In this document: one piece after another, positions 9,681-18,937 of the stretch
Position numbering within the stretch: position 1 is the stretch's first letter
Layout of the letters: each line of letters opens with the position of its first letter
The notes under the pieces: model-generated
What the model was told of the DNA's origin: nothing
What the model saw: the letters and a program-made list of their open reading frames with translations, nothing else
The model's database searches: none
Origin: G965222535 sp965222535
GTDB lineage: Bacteria; Pseudomonadota; Gammaproteobacteria; HK1
Length of the DNA: 64,000 nucleotides
Assembly: GCA_965222535.1 (NCBI GenBank)
Contig: OZ244957.1
Location: forward strand, 434,001 to 498,000
Direction of reading: 5' to 3'
Translations under genes and position numbers: made by a program

Positions 9681-10760
9681 TTGCATGTGATCCCCACCCG
9701 CTATTGGCATCGCTTGGCTGATGGTCGTATCCAATGCGATGTTTGCCCGCGAGCGTGCCGTTTGCGTGAGCAGCAACAGGGCTTGTGTTTTGTGCGTTCT
9801 CGCGCTGACGATGCGATCGTACTGACGACTTACGGACGGTCGAGTGGATTTTGTGTTGATCCGATCGAGAAAAAACCACTGAACCACTTTCTCCCTGGTA
9901 CGGCAGTGCTCTCTTTCGGCACCGCTGGCTGTAACTTAGCGTGCAAGTTCTGCCAGAATTGGGATATCAGCAAATCTCGAGAAACAGACACCTTGACCAG
10001 TAGCGCCAGCCCCGAACAACTGGCGGCGGCGGCGGTCAGGCTCAATTGCAGCAGTATTGCGTTCACCTACAATGATCCGGTGATCTTTCTTGAATATGCG
10101 ATCGATGCAGCGCAGGCTTGCCATGCTGTCGGCGTGCGCAGCGTCGCGGTCACTGCCGGGTACATTCGCGGTGCCCCGAGGCGCGCCATGTTTGCCCATA
10201 TGGATGCGGCGAATGTTGACCTGAAAGCGTTCTCCGAGTCGTTTTACCGGCGCATCACCGGCAGCGAACTCGGCCCTGTGCTGGAGACCTTGGAATACTT
10301 GGTGCACGAGACCTCGGTGTGGGTCGAAATAACGACCCTGCTGATCCCGCAACTGAACGATAGCGACAGCGAATTGGAGGCGATGAGCGCATGGATTTAT
10401 GATCGCCTCGGTGCCGATGTTCCGCTGCATTTCACCGCTTTCCACCCCGACTGGAAGATGCGCGACAAGCCCCGCACGCCGCCAAAAACGCTGCGCCGCG
10501 CACGCGCGATCGCCATTGAGAACGGCCTACGGTATGTCTATACCGGCAATGTGCACGACACCGCCGGCGGCACCACTAAGTGCAGCGGTTGCAGCAAACC
10601 CGTGGTCGTCCGCGACTGGTACAACATCCACCACTATGCACTCACCGAAGCGGGGCGCTGCAAGCACTGCAACACCGCCTGCGCCGGCGTTTATGATCGC
10701 CCCTGCGGTACTTGGGGAGCGCGCCGCTTACCAATCCCTGCAACGCTGATGAGCCAATAA
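9681..10760 (+). CDS. amrS: AmmeMemoRadiSam system radical SAM enzyme
   Basis: 359 residues, TTG start (GTG at 9687 is an alternative). The N-terminus has the family signature YWHRLADGRIQCDVCPRAC and a later GLCFVR. The radical SAM cluster motif is CNLACKFC at about residue 83, preceded by the family block YGRSSG...DPIEKKPLNHF. The C-terminus carries two extra Cys pairs (CSGC and CKHC, about residues 300-335), probably a metal-binding knuckle. The family is related to pyruvate formate-lyase activating enzymes and is named for co-occurrence with AMMECR1 and MEMO1 proteins. Neither partner is in this window, so the substrate is unknown. It sits 120 bp after the adhesin gene in the same direction. 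Confidence 0.88.
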   Translation: MHVIPTRYWHRLADGRIQCDVCPRACRLREQQQGLCFVRSRADDAIVLTTYGRSSGFCVDPIEKKPLNHFLPGTAVLSFGTAGCNLACKFCQNWDISKSRETDTLTSSASPEQLAAAAVRLNCSSIAFTYNDPVIFLEYAIDAAQACHAVGVRSVAVTAGYIRGAPRRAMFAHMDAANVDLKAFSESFYRRITGSELGPVLETLEYLVHETSVWVEITTLLIPQLNDSDSELEAMSAWIYDRLGADVPLHFTAFHPDWKMRDKPRTPPKTLRRARAIAIENGLRYVYTGNVHDTAGGTTKCSGCSKPVVVRDWYNIHHYALTEAGRCKHCNTACAGVYDRPCGTWGARRLPIPATLMSQ

Positions 10761-10794
10761 GCTCGTTGTGATTTTTTAATTAGGAGCGCCTAGC

Positions 10795-10935
10795 GGTGCG
10801 AAATGCCCGGCGACAAGTCGAAAGCGAAGGCTGTGCTGGGGTTAGGGGCTTGGGGGAAGGGGGTACAGCGTTTTTTTATTAAGGTGGAGTGACTTCACCC
10901 TTTCCCCAATACAAACGTCTTTTTTACAACGCCTC
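10795..10935. repeat. Family B interspersed repeat, single copy
   Basis: The gap between amrS and plsY carries the family B signature: GGGGTTAGGGGCTTGGGGGA at 10840-10859, an inner T-run, then TTCCCCAATACAAACG at its right end, followed by a T-run. It is the copy most like the one at 42.6-42.8 kb. The inverted G-rich and C-rich blocks can pair into a hairpin. No gene is visible in the gap. Confidence 0.75.
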
Positions 10936-10983
10936 CGCAACAGCCAAGCGTCGCTGGTGCTGTTTGCGGATTAAAATATTATA

Positions 10984-11577
10984 GTGTTAACCGCCCTCCT
11001 TCCCATCCTGATCGCCTACCTGTGCGGCTCCGTATTGTGCGGGCCGATCGTCTGTCGCTGTCTTGGGTTACCGGATCTGCGCACCTTCGGATCGCATAAC
11101 ATCGGCACCACGAATGTATTGCGTACCGGCAACCGGCTGGCCGCTTTGCTGACCTTTGCCGGCGATTTTTCTAAAGGACTGCTGCCGCTGCTGGGTGCCA
11201 TCGCACTCGGTTTTTCTGAGATCGTGGTTGCCGCCTGCGCAGTGGCGGCGGTTGCCGGTCACGTATGGCCGCTATGGTCGCGCTTCCAAGGCGGCAAAGG
11301 GGTTGGGACAGCGCTGGGCGCGATCACGGCTATTCAGTGGTCGCTGGGGCTTAGCGCGGCGCTGATCTGGCTGGCAGTCGCCGCTTGCTTCCGCTACGCC
11401 TCACTGGCTTCGCTGAGCGCTATCACCGCCAGCTTTGCCTTAGGCTGTGTTTTTGCGCTGCCACCGGCGACCTTGAGCGCGCTGGCGCTGCTGCTGCTGC
11501 TGGTGGCGTGGAAACACCTCGACAACCTCCAGCGACTTTGGCGAGGCGTAGAAAAACGCCTCGGCGAGCGCGCCTGA
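10984..11577 (+). CDS. plsY: Glycerol-3-phosphate acyltransferase (acyl-phosphate dependent)
   Basis: 197 residues with a GTG start, close to the usual PlsY length of about 205. It is an integral inner-membrane enzyme that transfers acyl groups from acyl-phosphate to glycerol-3-phosphate, the first step of phospholipid synthesis. The conserved loops are visible: GSHNIGTTNVLR (about 36-47), GHVWPLW (about 91-97) and FQGGKGVGTALG (about 100-110). Five hydrophobic segments are seen. The start follows a repeat-filled spacer with no clear Shine-Dalgarno, so the exact start is moderately certain. Confidence 0.93.
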   Translation: MLTALLPILIAYLCGSVLCGPIVCRCLGLPDLRTFGSHNIGTTNVLRTGNRLAALLTFAGDFSKGLLPLLGAIALGFSEIVVAACAVAAVAGHVWPLWSRFQGGKGVGTALGAITAIQWSLGLSAALIWLAVAACFRYASLASLSAITASFALGCVFALPPATLSALALLLLLVAWKHLDNLQRLWRGVEKRLGERA

Positions 11578-11713
11578 ACGTTGAGCATCGCCCATGCTTT
11601 CTGAGCCAAAAGCACCTTGGAGCAACCGCAAAGGGCGTGGATTACAGGCTTTTATGTTGGTTTCTGAGCAGCAGCTTGAGCAGCTTGGTGCCTGTTGAAG
11701 GGCTGCCTTTGCG

Positions 11714-12475
11714 ATGCGCTTTGTGTCCCCCGATTACACCGCCGAGGCAGCGGCATTGCGCCAACGGGTGGTGTTGATCTCTGGCGCTGGTGGTGCCATC
11801 GGCAGCGCGCTGACGATCGCCTGCGGCCTGCTGCAAGCCAACGTGATCGCCCTTGGACGTACCGTGTCGCAGCTCGAAGAGGTGCGCCAGCAGGTGATCC
11901 AGCGAGGCGGCATGGCACCACGGCTTTACCCTATGGATCTGCTTGGGGCGACGCCCCGCGATCACGACCAGTTGGCGCAACTTATCGGTGCTGAATGGGG
12001 GCGACTGGATGCGTTGGTGCACTGCGCGGCAACGTTCAACGGTCTGTCGCCACTCGATCATATTGAACCGCTGGATTGGCTGAAGGTGATCCAGGTCAAC
12101 CTCAATGCAGCATTTCTGCTGACGCGCAGTTGCCTGTCTTTACTGCGTGCGTCAAATCACAGTGTGGTATTATTCTCCGATGATCACGGCGACCATGAGA
12201 CGAATGCCTATTGGGGCGCTTACGCTGCCTCTAAAGCCGGCGCGCGAGCGCTGATGCAGGTACTGGCGTGCGAGACTGAGCTTGATGCGCTCAGCGTGTT
12301 CGCCCTTGATCCAGGCCCCGTCGCGACCCGTTTGCGGCGTCTCGCTTACCCGAATGGCGACCTGCCAGAGCGGTCGCCGGAAGCGGTCGTCGGTGCCTAT
12401 TTGCGACTGCTGATCGCACCTCAACCCGATTGGCACGGTCACACCCTCAGGATACAGAAACCACCCGGCGGATGA
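11714..12475 (+). CDS. SDR family NAD(P)-dependent oxidoreductase (YciK-like)
   Basis: 253 residues. The Rossmann motif near residue 25 is SGAGGAIG, a variant of TGxxxGIG. The N-A-A-G position reads HCAA, and the catalytic YAASK is present (about residue 173). The segment LNAAFLLTRSCLSLL is typical of the classical SDR helix bundle. Overall it resembles the enterobacterial YciK group, whose physiological substrate is not established. The stop overlaps the ATG at 12472 of the next gene (ATGA), suggesting translational coupling. Confidence 0.82.
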   Translation: MRFVSPDYTAEAAALRQRVVLISGAGGAIGSALTIACGLLQANVIALGRTVSQLEEVRQQVIQRGGMAPRLYPMDLLGATPRDHDQLAQLIGAEWGRLDALVHCAATFNGLSPLDHIEPLDWLKVIQVNLNAAFLLTRSCLSLLRASNHSVVLFSDDHGDHETNAYWGAYAASKAGARALMQVLACETELDALSVFALDPGPVATRLRRLAYPNGDLPERSPEAVVGAYLRLLIAPQPDWHGHTLRIQKPPGG

Positions 12476-12966
12476 GAGATCTAACCGCCCCTAATCCCAT
12501 GTTCGATCAACTATTATCACTTTTTCGTAATAACATCCAAAAGGCGCGCGACAGCAGTGACGCGGCGGTGGCAGAGCAAGGCTACCGGGTGAGTGCAGCG
12601 GCGCTGCTGGTGGAGACGATCCGCGCTGATCATCAGGTGAGCGACGCAGAGCGCAAAACGCTGCTCAACCTCCTCGAGCGTTCATTCCAACTGTCCGCCG
12701 CCGATGCGGAAGCGTTATTGCAGCAAGCCGAGCACGCCGCTACTGATGCGACCTCACTGTATCAGTTCACCACAATTTTGAATGCCGAGCTCGACAACGC
12801 GCAAAAAGAGCACCTCATCGAGCTGATGTGGCAAGCCGCTTTTGCCGATGGTCAGCTTGACCGGCATGAGGAACATCTGGTGCGCAGAGTAGCCGACCTG
12901 ATCTATGTGCCGCATAGTCGCTTTATCCGCGCCAAACTCCGGGTGATGGGGGCACCACGGGATTGA
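12472..12966 (+). CDS. TerB-like domain protein
   Basis: 164 residues from the ATG at 12472, which overlaps the upstream stop codon; ATG 12499 (MFDQLLSLFRNN) is an equally possible start. The body is all-helical with the TerB pattern: an AAALLVETIRADHQVSDAERKTLL segment whose Asp and Glu could bind a metal ion, and a second LMWQAAFADGQLDRHEEHLVRR segment of the same form. TerB domains are named for tellurite resistance operons, but most chromosomal members are of unknown function. Pairing with the SDR gene looks operonic. Confidence 0.78.
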   Translation: MRDLTAPNPMFDQLLSLFRNNIQKARDSSDAAVAEQGYRVSAAALLVETIRADHQVSDAERKTLLNLLERSFQLSAADAEALLQQAEHAATDATSLYQFTTILNAELDNAQKEHLIELMWQAAFADGQLDRHEEHLVRRVADLIYVPHSRFIRAKLRVMGAPRD

Positions 12967-13049
12967 TGATTTCTGCTTCGCCAAGGTAGTCAGCGCGCGG
13001 TGCCTGACGGATCGCCCGCTCTTGCGATGCGTGCTACGTCAAAACCCGA

Positions 13050-14186
13050 TTAGTTCGCCGCGCTTTGACGATGGCGATAGAAAGCATCCTTGAAACGGGC
13101 AAAGCGGCCTTCACGAATAGCGCGGCGCAGCGCCGCAAACAGTTGCTGGTAATAGTGCAGGTTGTGGATCGTATTCAGCCGTGCGCCCAGTATTTCGCTG
13201 CAGCGATCGAGGTGGTGCAGATAGGCGCGGCTGTAGTTGCGGCAGGTGTAGCAGTTGCATTGCGGATCGAGAGGCAGCGGATCGTTGCGATAGCGTTGAT
13301 TGCGGATGCGGATCGCGCCTGAAGAGACGAACAGATGGCCATTGCGTGCGTTGCGCGTTGGCAGCACGCAATCGAACAAATCGACCCCGTGCGCAACGCC
13401 TTCCACCACATCTTCTGGGGTACCAACGCCCATCAAATAGCGCACTTGCGCCGCGGGCATCGCCGGCAGCAACTGCTGCAAAATATGCAGCCGTTGCTCG
13501 AATGGCTCGCCGAGAGCTAAGCCACCGATGGCATAGCCGTCAAAGCCAATGTCGCTCAGTGCGTGCATTGATTGCAGGCGCTGCGCCACGTCAACGCCCC
13601 CCTGCACAATGCCGAACAGGGCTGCCGGGTTGCCTTCATGGGCGCGCTTTGAGCGTTCCGCCCAGCGCCCAGTGCGTTCCATCGCGGCGTGTGAAACCGC
13701 TGTTGGGCTGGGATACGCAACGCACTCGTCGAACACCATAACGATATCCGATCCCAGCGCACGCTGCACCGCCATCGATCGCTCGGCGTCCAATGCAATT
13801 CTTGAACCGTCGATCGGAGATGGTAGCACTACCCCTTGCTCGCTTTTCTGCATACGGTGACGCAGGCTGAATACTTGGAAGCCACCGGAATCACTCAAGA
13901 TGGGGTGCCGCCAGTGCATAAAGCGATGCAATCCGCCCAGTTGCTGGATGCTTTCTGCACCTGGTCGCAGCATCAGGTGGAAGGTATTGCAGACGATGAT
14001 CGAGGTACCGCAGGCTTCCAGTTCCTCGGCGCACAGCCCCTTAACGCTGGCTCGCGTACCAACCGCCATAAACGCTGGAGTCTCAACCGTGCCGTGCAAA
14101 CAACGTAGCCTGCCGCTGCGTGCGGCGCGGTCAGTGGCCTCCAGACAAAAAGCGAAGCCTGAAGCAGTGGTAGCGTCAGGATTCAT
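13050..14186 (-). CDS. tgt: Queuine tRNA-ribosyltransferase (tRNA-guanine transglycosylase)
   Basis: 378 residues, full family length. The enzyme exchanges guanine-34 for preQ1 in tRNAs with GUN anticodons. Visible signatures: SDSGGFQVFSL with the first catalytic Asp, GIVQGG, YAIGGLALGEP, and DLFDCVLPTRNARNG with the nucleophilic Asp (about residue 270). The Zn site is CNCYTCRNYSRAYLHHL (about 308-324). It overlaps the 3' end of queA by 11 bp on the same strand, forming a queuosine operon. The yajC-secD genes that often follow are absent; the next gene is convergent. Confidence 0.96.
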   Translation of the reverse strand: MNPDATTASGFAFCLEATDRAARSGRLRCLHGTVETPAFMAVGTRASVKGLCAEELEACGTSIIVCNTFHLMLRPGAESIQQLGGLHRFMHWRHPILSDSGGFQVFSLRHRMQKSEQGVVLPSPIDGSRIALDAERSMAVQRALGSDIVMVFDECVAYPSPTAVSHAAMERTGRWAERSKRAHEGNPAALFGIVQGGVDVAQRLQSMHALSDIGFDGYAIGGLALGEPFEQRLHILQQLLPAMPAAQVRYLMGVGTPEDVVEGVAHGVDLFDCVLPTRNARNGHLFVSSGAIRIRNQRYRNDPLPLDPQCNCYTCRNYSRAYLHHLDRCSEILGARLNTIHNLHYYQQLFAALRRAIREGRFARFKDAFYRHRQSAAN

Positions 14187-15210
14187 CTGTGCGGGCTATA
14201 AACATCGCATCGCCGTAGCTGTAAAAGCGATAGCGTAACGCAACCGCATGGCGGTAAGCGGTCAGTACACGCTGCGTACCAGCGAAAGCACACACCAGCA
14301 TCAGCAGCGTCGAACGCGGTAAGTGAAAGTTGGTCAGCAGCGCATCCACGCAACGAAAGCGGTAGCCGGGATAGATGAACAGATTGGTTTCTCCGTCCAG
14401 AGGCCGCGGCGCGCCGCTCGCGCAGCATGCCTCAAGGCTGCGGACAGTCGTCGTGCCGACCGCGATCACGCGTTTACCGCGCATGCGAGTGGCGCTGATG
14501 GCATCGACGGTTTGTTGCGTCACCCTGACGGTCTCGGGATGCATCGTGTGATCGCTGATGTTCTCGCTGTGCAGCGGCTTGAAAGTCGCGGCGCCAACGT
14601 GCAGCGTTACCCATGCTGTATTAACCCCTGCCTCCTTAATCTGCTGCAACATCTCCAAGCTGAAATGCAAGCCCGCGGTGGGTGCCGCAACCGCCCCAGG
14701 ATGGCGTGCGTAAACCGTCTGATAGCGCTGGCGATCAAGCGCCGTTGGGGCACGCTTCAGGTAAGGCGGCAGCGGGATTGAGCCATAGTGCTGTAACACA
14801 TCGGCAACGTTGAGCGCAGCGCAAATCCGGACCTGATAGAGATCGGCAACGCGCTGCTGCACGTGCAATTCGATACCCTGCGCAAGCTGCAATACAGTCC
14901 CGCTTTTCAGCCGATGGTTAGCTCTCGCCTGCATCAGCATGTGCTGCTCGTCAAGCGCGCGCTCAAGCAGCAGTTCAACCCGACCACCGCTTGGCTTATA
15001 CGCGATCAAGCGTGCCGGTAGCACTTGGGTATCGTTCAGCACCAACAGATCCCCGGCGTGCAATTGCTGTGGAAACGCGACAAAGCGCTGGTCGCTGAAG
15101 TGCTCGCCGCCGCTGTTGACCAGCAGCAGCCGGCTGTCGGTACGCTGCTCGGGCGGATAACGCGCGATGCGCGCCTCGGGCAGTACAAAATCAAAATCAG
15201 CGGACTTCAT
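14176..15210 (-). CDS. queA: S-adenosylmethionine:tRNA ribosyltransferase-isomerase
   Basis: 344 residues, the usual length. It makes epoxyqueuosine by transferring and isomerising the ribosyl group of SAM onto preQ1-tRNA. Family blocks are present: FDFVLPEARIARYPPEQR at the start, DLLVLNDTQVLPARL, HPGAVAAPTAGLHFS in the middle, HVGAATFKP, GTTTVRSLE and LLTNFHLPRSTLLMLV towards the end. The start ATG is supported by this N-terminal match. It is the promoter-proximal gene of the queA-tgt pair. Confidence 0.96.
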   Translation of the reverse strand: MKSADFDFVLPEARIARYPPEQRTDSRLLLVNSGGEHFSDQRFVAFPQQLHAGDLLVLNDTQVLPARLIAYKPSGGRVELLLERALDEQHMLMQARANHRLKSGTVLQLAQGIELHVQQRVADLYQVRICAALNVADVLQHYGSIPLPPYLKRAPTALDRQRYQTVYARHPGAVAAPTAGLHFSLEMLQQIKEAGVNTAWVTLHVGAATFKPLHSENISDHTMHPETVRVTQQTVDAISATRMRGKRVIAVGTTTVRSLEACCASGAPRPLDGETNLFIYPGYRFRCVDALLTNFHLPRSTLLMLVCAFAGTQRVLTAYRHAVALRYRFYSYGDAMFIARTDES

Positions 15211-15368
15211 GGCAAGCGCCGCGGTGAAGTATATTCATGCTACTTGAAGCAGCCGGGAAGGGCTACTCTATATTGTGCTCTGGTTCCCAAGTTGTGAACG
15301 CAGCCTTTCCAGAGCATCCAACAAAGCAAAATGCACGGTGTCGGGTTAAAGCGCAGGTCCTGCAGGGG

Positions 15369-15415
15369 ATAGAGGGCTGAGGACTGAGGGCTGAGGGCTG
15401 AGGGTTGGAGGGCTA
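15369..15415. repeat. Degenerate short tandem repeat (GAGGGCT-like units)
   Basis: About five to six copies of a 7-8 bp unit related to GAGGGCT(G) sit between the 3' end of bamC and the 5' end of queA. The rest of the 15211-15434 spacer shows no gene. Confidence 0.75.
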
Positions 15416-15434
15416 TGGGTAACGTTTCACCGCG

Positions 15435-16562
15435 TTACTTTAATTGCTCATACAAAACTTCAAGGATCCGCTTGGCGGTCGCTGACGCATCGCGTTCGCC
15501 AGCGCTGTTGAGTACTGCCAGATGGGTATCGCCCTTTGGCGTCTGCGCAAGGCGTATCAGGTACTGTTCACCTTCATCGCTGGATTCTTCCTCGCTCCTC
15601 CAGAATGCGAGCTTGGCCAGGAAACCTGCGCTGTTGGTTGTCGGACGATCGGGATCGAGATAACGCACGTAATACACACCGATCGAACGATTGTTGCGTT
15701 CAACGGTGAAGCCAGTGCGATCGAGCACTAACCCGAGCCGCCGCCAAGCTCTTGGAAGGGGATCGGTCAGCAGGAGCAACGGGCCGTTGTCGTCGTCTAG
15801 GCGCTGCGCATATTCGGTACGCGGCAGCGCGCTCGCGATCAATTCGCTGGCCTGCTCTTCTGCAGGTCCAAAAAAGACGATCAGGCGCTGTAGCATAACC
15901 GCTTCCAACTCGGGATCTGAGGGGCGCGACTGCCAGAATTGCTTCTCTGAGCGATCATTCGCTGCGACGTTGCTGTTTTCGCTGACGATCACCCGCGCGG
16001 TGCCGTTATGCGATATGTAGATTTCGCTTACGCCGGCGCGCTCGCCGCGCTCAAGGCGCATACGGTAGCGATCGCGCAGCAATGCGCCTTGAAATGCCGT
16101 TGACAGGTCAATGAAGATGTTGGCAAAAAACCCCGGCTTCGGATCAACCCGCTCCTCGATCCAGTCGGTCTGAATGAATCCCGCTGCCGCGTCTTCAATG
16201 AAGATCACAAACCCCTGATCGATCCAGAAATCGCGCAGCGCACCCCACAGCGCTTCAGCAGGCATATCGATCTCCAGCCAGCGCTCATCACCGATGCGCC
16301 GCAACCGAATACCTGCAACATTGGGCAACAACGGCGTGCGCTGCGCCGCCGCCGCGGTGCCCGGCACCGCCAGCGTTTCCTTCAACTCCTCCGCTCTCAG
16401 ATCGGGCGGCACCTCCAGTTCAGGGACACTGCGGCTGAGCGTAGGGTCGCTGCCTGGCCAACGCCAATTATCAGTATCGCCACTGCACGCCGGCAGCAAT
16501 ACTGCGGCTGTGAGCAACAGCAACGCCACACGGCCGCGGCGCACGCATTGAGAGCTTGGCAT
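15435..16562 (-). CDS. bamC: Outer membrane assembly lipoprotein BamC
   Basis: 375 residues from the ATG at 16562. A longer open frame runs upstream but includes a simple repeat (Pro-Phe runs) and is not credible. The N-terminus is a lipoprotein signal, LLLLTAAVLLPAC, with the lipobox Cys followed by SGDTDNW. The unstructured segment after it contains SVPELEVPPDL, the conserved part of BamC that contacts BamD. Two helix-grip domains follow. BamC is a periplasmic-facing lipoprotein of the BAM complex that inserts beta-barrel proteins. It follows dapA on the same strand, as in E. coli (dapA-nlpB), which supports the call. Confidence 0.88.
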   Translation of the reverse strand: MPSSQCVRRGRVALLLLTAAVLLPACSGDTDNWRWPGSDPTLSRSVPELEVPPDLRAEELKETLAVPGTAAAAQRTPLLPNVAGIRLRRIGDERWLEIDMPAEALWGALRDFWIDQGFVIFIEDAAAGFIQTDWIEERVDPKPGFFANIFIDLSTAFQGALLRDRYRMRLERGERAGVSEIYISHNGTARVIVSENSNVAANDRSEKQFWQSRPSDPELEAVMLQRLIVFFGPAEEQASELIASALPRTEYAQRLDDDNGPLLLLTDPLPRAWRRLGLVLDRTGFTVERNNRSIGVYYVRYLDPDRPTTNSAGFLAKLAFWRSEEESSDEGEQYLIRLAQTPKGDTHLAVLNSAGERDASATAKRILEVLYEQLK

Positions 16563-16643
16563 AAAACGCCTCAAACGAGAGCTGCAGGATGGCACTTGGG
16601 AGCCCACATCGATTCGTGGGATCAGGCGCATGGCAGCAAAAGC

Positions 16644-16673
16644 AAAGGGAAAGGGAAAGGGAAAGGGAAAGGG
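16644..16673. repeat. Hexanucleotide repeat (AAAGGG)x5 in the dapA-bamC spacer
   Basis: Five perfect tandem AAAGGG units (CCCTTT on the coding strand) lie about 80 bp before the bamC start and just beyond the dapA stop. Copy-number change would alter the spacer without touching either reading frame. Confidence 0.9.
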
Positions 16674-16705
16674 TTGGGACTTATATGCTGCTTTTGCAGG
16701 CCGCA

Positions 16706-17578
16706 TCAAATCACGTTTGCGTGGCGCAGCGCGGCGCGTACGGTATCGTGGTACGCCTCGGATAGCGGCGTTAACGGTAAGCGAATGCCGTCTCCGATCA
16801 GCCCCAGTTGATGCAGCGCCCATTTCGTTGGGATGGGGTTCGACTCGGCTAACAGAGCCTGGTGCAACGGTTGCAGCAGGCTATCCATTCGCCGCGCCGC
16901 GTCAGCATCGCCGGCGAGCGCTGACGCGCACATCTGGTGCATCAACTGCGGTGCCACATTAGCCGTCACCGAAATCACCCCGCGACCGCCAGCAAGGATG
17001 GTGTCTAGAGCGATCGGATCGTTTCCGCTAAGGATGATGAAATTCGCCTCACAAGCCGCCACGAGCTGCTCTACGCGCTGCATATCGGTGGCATCTTTGA
17101 TCCCGATGATATTGGGTATAGCGGCTAAACGAGCTACGGTGGCCGGCAGCAGATCGCAGGCGGTGCGCCCTGGCACATTGTAGAGCAACTGGGGAATATC
17201 GACCGCTTCGGCAACCGCTTTGAAGTGCCGGTAGAGGCCCTCTTGGGTCGGTTTGTTGTAGTACGGAGTAACCAGCAAGCAGGCGTCTGCACCCATGACT
17301 TTGGCGCGCTCGGTCAGCGAGATAGCCTCGCTGGTGGAATTCGCCCCGGTGCCAGCAATCACCGGCACCTGTCCAGCGACATGCTCGACCACGCGTCCGA
17401 CCAGCGCAATGTGTTCGTCATGCGATAAGGTCGCCGATTCGCCAGTGGTGCCAACGGCAATGATGGCATCGGTCTCTTGTTGCAAATGATGGGCTACCAG
17501 ACGCTGCAAGGCGTCATTATCGACTTCACCGTCGCTGTGCATCGGGGTGACCATCGCCACCATGCTGCCTTGAAACAT
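16706..17578 (-). CDS. dapA: 4-hydroxy-tetrahydrodipicolinate synthase
   Basis: 290 residues from the ATG at 17578 (MFQGSMVAMVTPM), matching the standard DapA start; an in-frame upstream extension is ignored. It condenses pyruvate with aspartate semialdehyde in lysine and diaminopimelate synthesis. Motifs seen: GTTGESATLS, the catalytic Tyr in TPYYNKPTQEG, and the Schiff-base Lys in IGIKDAT. It is a cytosolic TIM-barrel tetramer. It is followed by bamC on the same strand after a short spacer with a hexanucleotide repeat. Confidence 0.96.
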   Translation of the reverse strand: MFQGSMVAMVTPMHSDGEVDNDALQRLVAHHLQQETDAIIAVGTTGESATLSHDEHIALVGRVVEHVAGQVPVIAGTGANSTSEAISLTERAKVMGADACLLVTPYYNKPTQEGLYRHFKAVAEAVDIPQLLYNVPGRTACDLLPATVARLAAIPNIIGIKDATDMQRVEQLVAACEANFIILSGNDPIALDTILAGGRGVISVTANVAPQLMHQMCASALAGDADAARRMDSLLQPLHQALLAESNPIPTKWALHQLGLIGDGIRLPLTPLSEAYHDTVRAALRHANVI

Positions 17579-17867
17579 AGCTTCACCTATCGGGTTGATG
17601 AGAACAACCGTGGTCATGCGCCGCGGTTGCTAAGGCGTGAACAGCCGATTAAACACGTCTTGGCGGCAACTGGCAAGCGCAACTCCCAATTGGGGGCTCC
17701 TCTTGAACCATTCCGTCACCTGAAAATCACACTGTAACCGGGAGAAGTGCCAGATAAAAAATCGCTCCCCTTGCAGCTAAGGCAAGGGGGTTGAAAGGCT
17801 GGTGGAGGTAGGCGAAGAGTGCGATCGGGCGCGTTTCGTTTACGCCTTTGACGTAAGCTCAAAAAGT

Positions 17868-18264
17868 GGTGGCGGAAGTTGATCGATAAGCCGGATTCTG
17901 TCGCGGGCAATCATTCATCTTGAACAGGCGTCACCGCCTGCTTCGTGCGGCCTACCCGAGATCAGGCTGCGGACCACAACCTGCCGCATGGCATATCCTC
18001 TATTTGGCCTTGCTCCAGGCGGGGTTTACCCTGCCACTGCGGTTGCCCGCAGCGCGGTGTGCTCTTACCACACCTTTTCACCCTTACCCGCAAACACTTG
18101 CTCTCGCAAGTGGATGCTGGCGGTATCTTTTCTGTGGCACTTTCCGTAGGCTCACGCCCCCCAGGGGTTACCTGGCACCTCGTCCTGTGGAGTCCGGACT
18201 TTCCTCTGCGCTACCGTGTTACTCAAAGCTCGGCAACGCAGCGATTGCCTGATCAACTTCCGCC
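17868..18264 (-). ncRNA. rnpB: RNase P RNA, bacterial A type
   Basis: Read on the minus strand, the 5' end GGCGGAAGTTGATC pairs perfectly with the 3' end GATCAACTTCCGCC (P1 helix). Between them are hallmark conserved blocks: GAGGAAAGTCCGGACTCC, GGTGCCAGGTAACCCCTGG, GGGTAAGGGTGAAAAGGTG, GGAGCAAGGCCAAATAGAGG and, near the 3' end, GATGAATGATTGCCC followed by CAGAATCCGGCTTAT. Length is about 395 nt. It is the catalytic RNA that matures tRNA 5' ends. The 3' end is followed by ACCACTTTTTGAGC, a short T-run. Exact ends are approximate. Confidence 0.96.
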
Positions 18265-18937
18265 CGGCAAGTGTAGGCAGGAAGCGCGCTAAAAACAATA
18301 GCACTGACGGTGGACAGCGACTGTCTTTGTCATCCCCTCTCCCTCTGGGAGAGGGGGCGAGGTGAGAAAGGAGGTTTTGTGCACCCTCAAGTCGCCGCTG
18401 CGGGCGGAGGCTTCATCGGCTTGGTCGCTATCCCCCCATCGAGGTTTTGTGCACCCCCTCTGCTGCGGGCGGAGGCTTCATCGGTTTGGTCGGCATCCCC
18501 ACATCGAGGTTTTGTGCACCCCCTCTGCTGCGGGCGGAGGGGGTGAAATTGGGGCAATAGCCCTTCCAGCAATCATTTCATGGTGCCGCTTCGCGGTCTT
18601 CGCCGGTCAGCGTACGGCGCGCCGCGTGGCGCTCCTAATTAAAATTAAAAACGAAAAAAAATGCTTTACCCCCTTCCCCCAAGCCCCTAACCCCAGTAAA
18701 GTCTTGGCTTTGCCTTAGCGTCGTGCATTTTGCGTAGCCAAGCGCTCTGGGAATACTGTGGGCGGAGGCTCTGGAATTGAGGGCAATGGCCCTTCCAACA
18801 ATCATTTCATGGTGCCGCTTCGCGGTTTTCACCGGTCAGCGAACGGCGCACCGGTAGGCGCTCCTAATTAAAATTAAAAACGAAAAAAAATGCTTTACCC
18901 CCCTTCCCCAAAACTCCAGATTTTTCGAGGTGCACTG
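18265..18937. repeat. Cluster of interspersed repeats between rnpB and the MBL hydrolase gene
   Basis: No gene is visible. Contents in order: a perfect hairpin CCCCTCTCCC-TCT-GGGAGAGGGG (18334-18356); about 2.6 tandem units of 65-70 bp starting GAGGTTTTGTGCACC (18371, 18441, 18506); two dispersed copies (18575-18700 and 18799-18912) of a block containing ATTTCATGGTGCCGCTTCGC, GGCGCTCCTAATTAAAATT and AAAAAAAATGCTTTACC; a family B segment in reverse (about 18661-18735); and a family A terminus TTTTTCGAGGTGC at 18921-18933, touching the next gene's start. Confidence 0.75.

Noticed and set aside
16563..16823. Long N-terminal extension of BamC
   Set aside because: The extension overlaps dapA and reads through a hexanucleotide repeat as Pro-Phe runs; the lipoprotein signal begins at the ATG at 16562.
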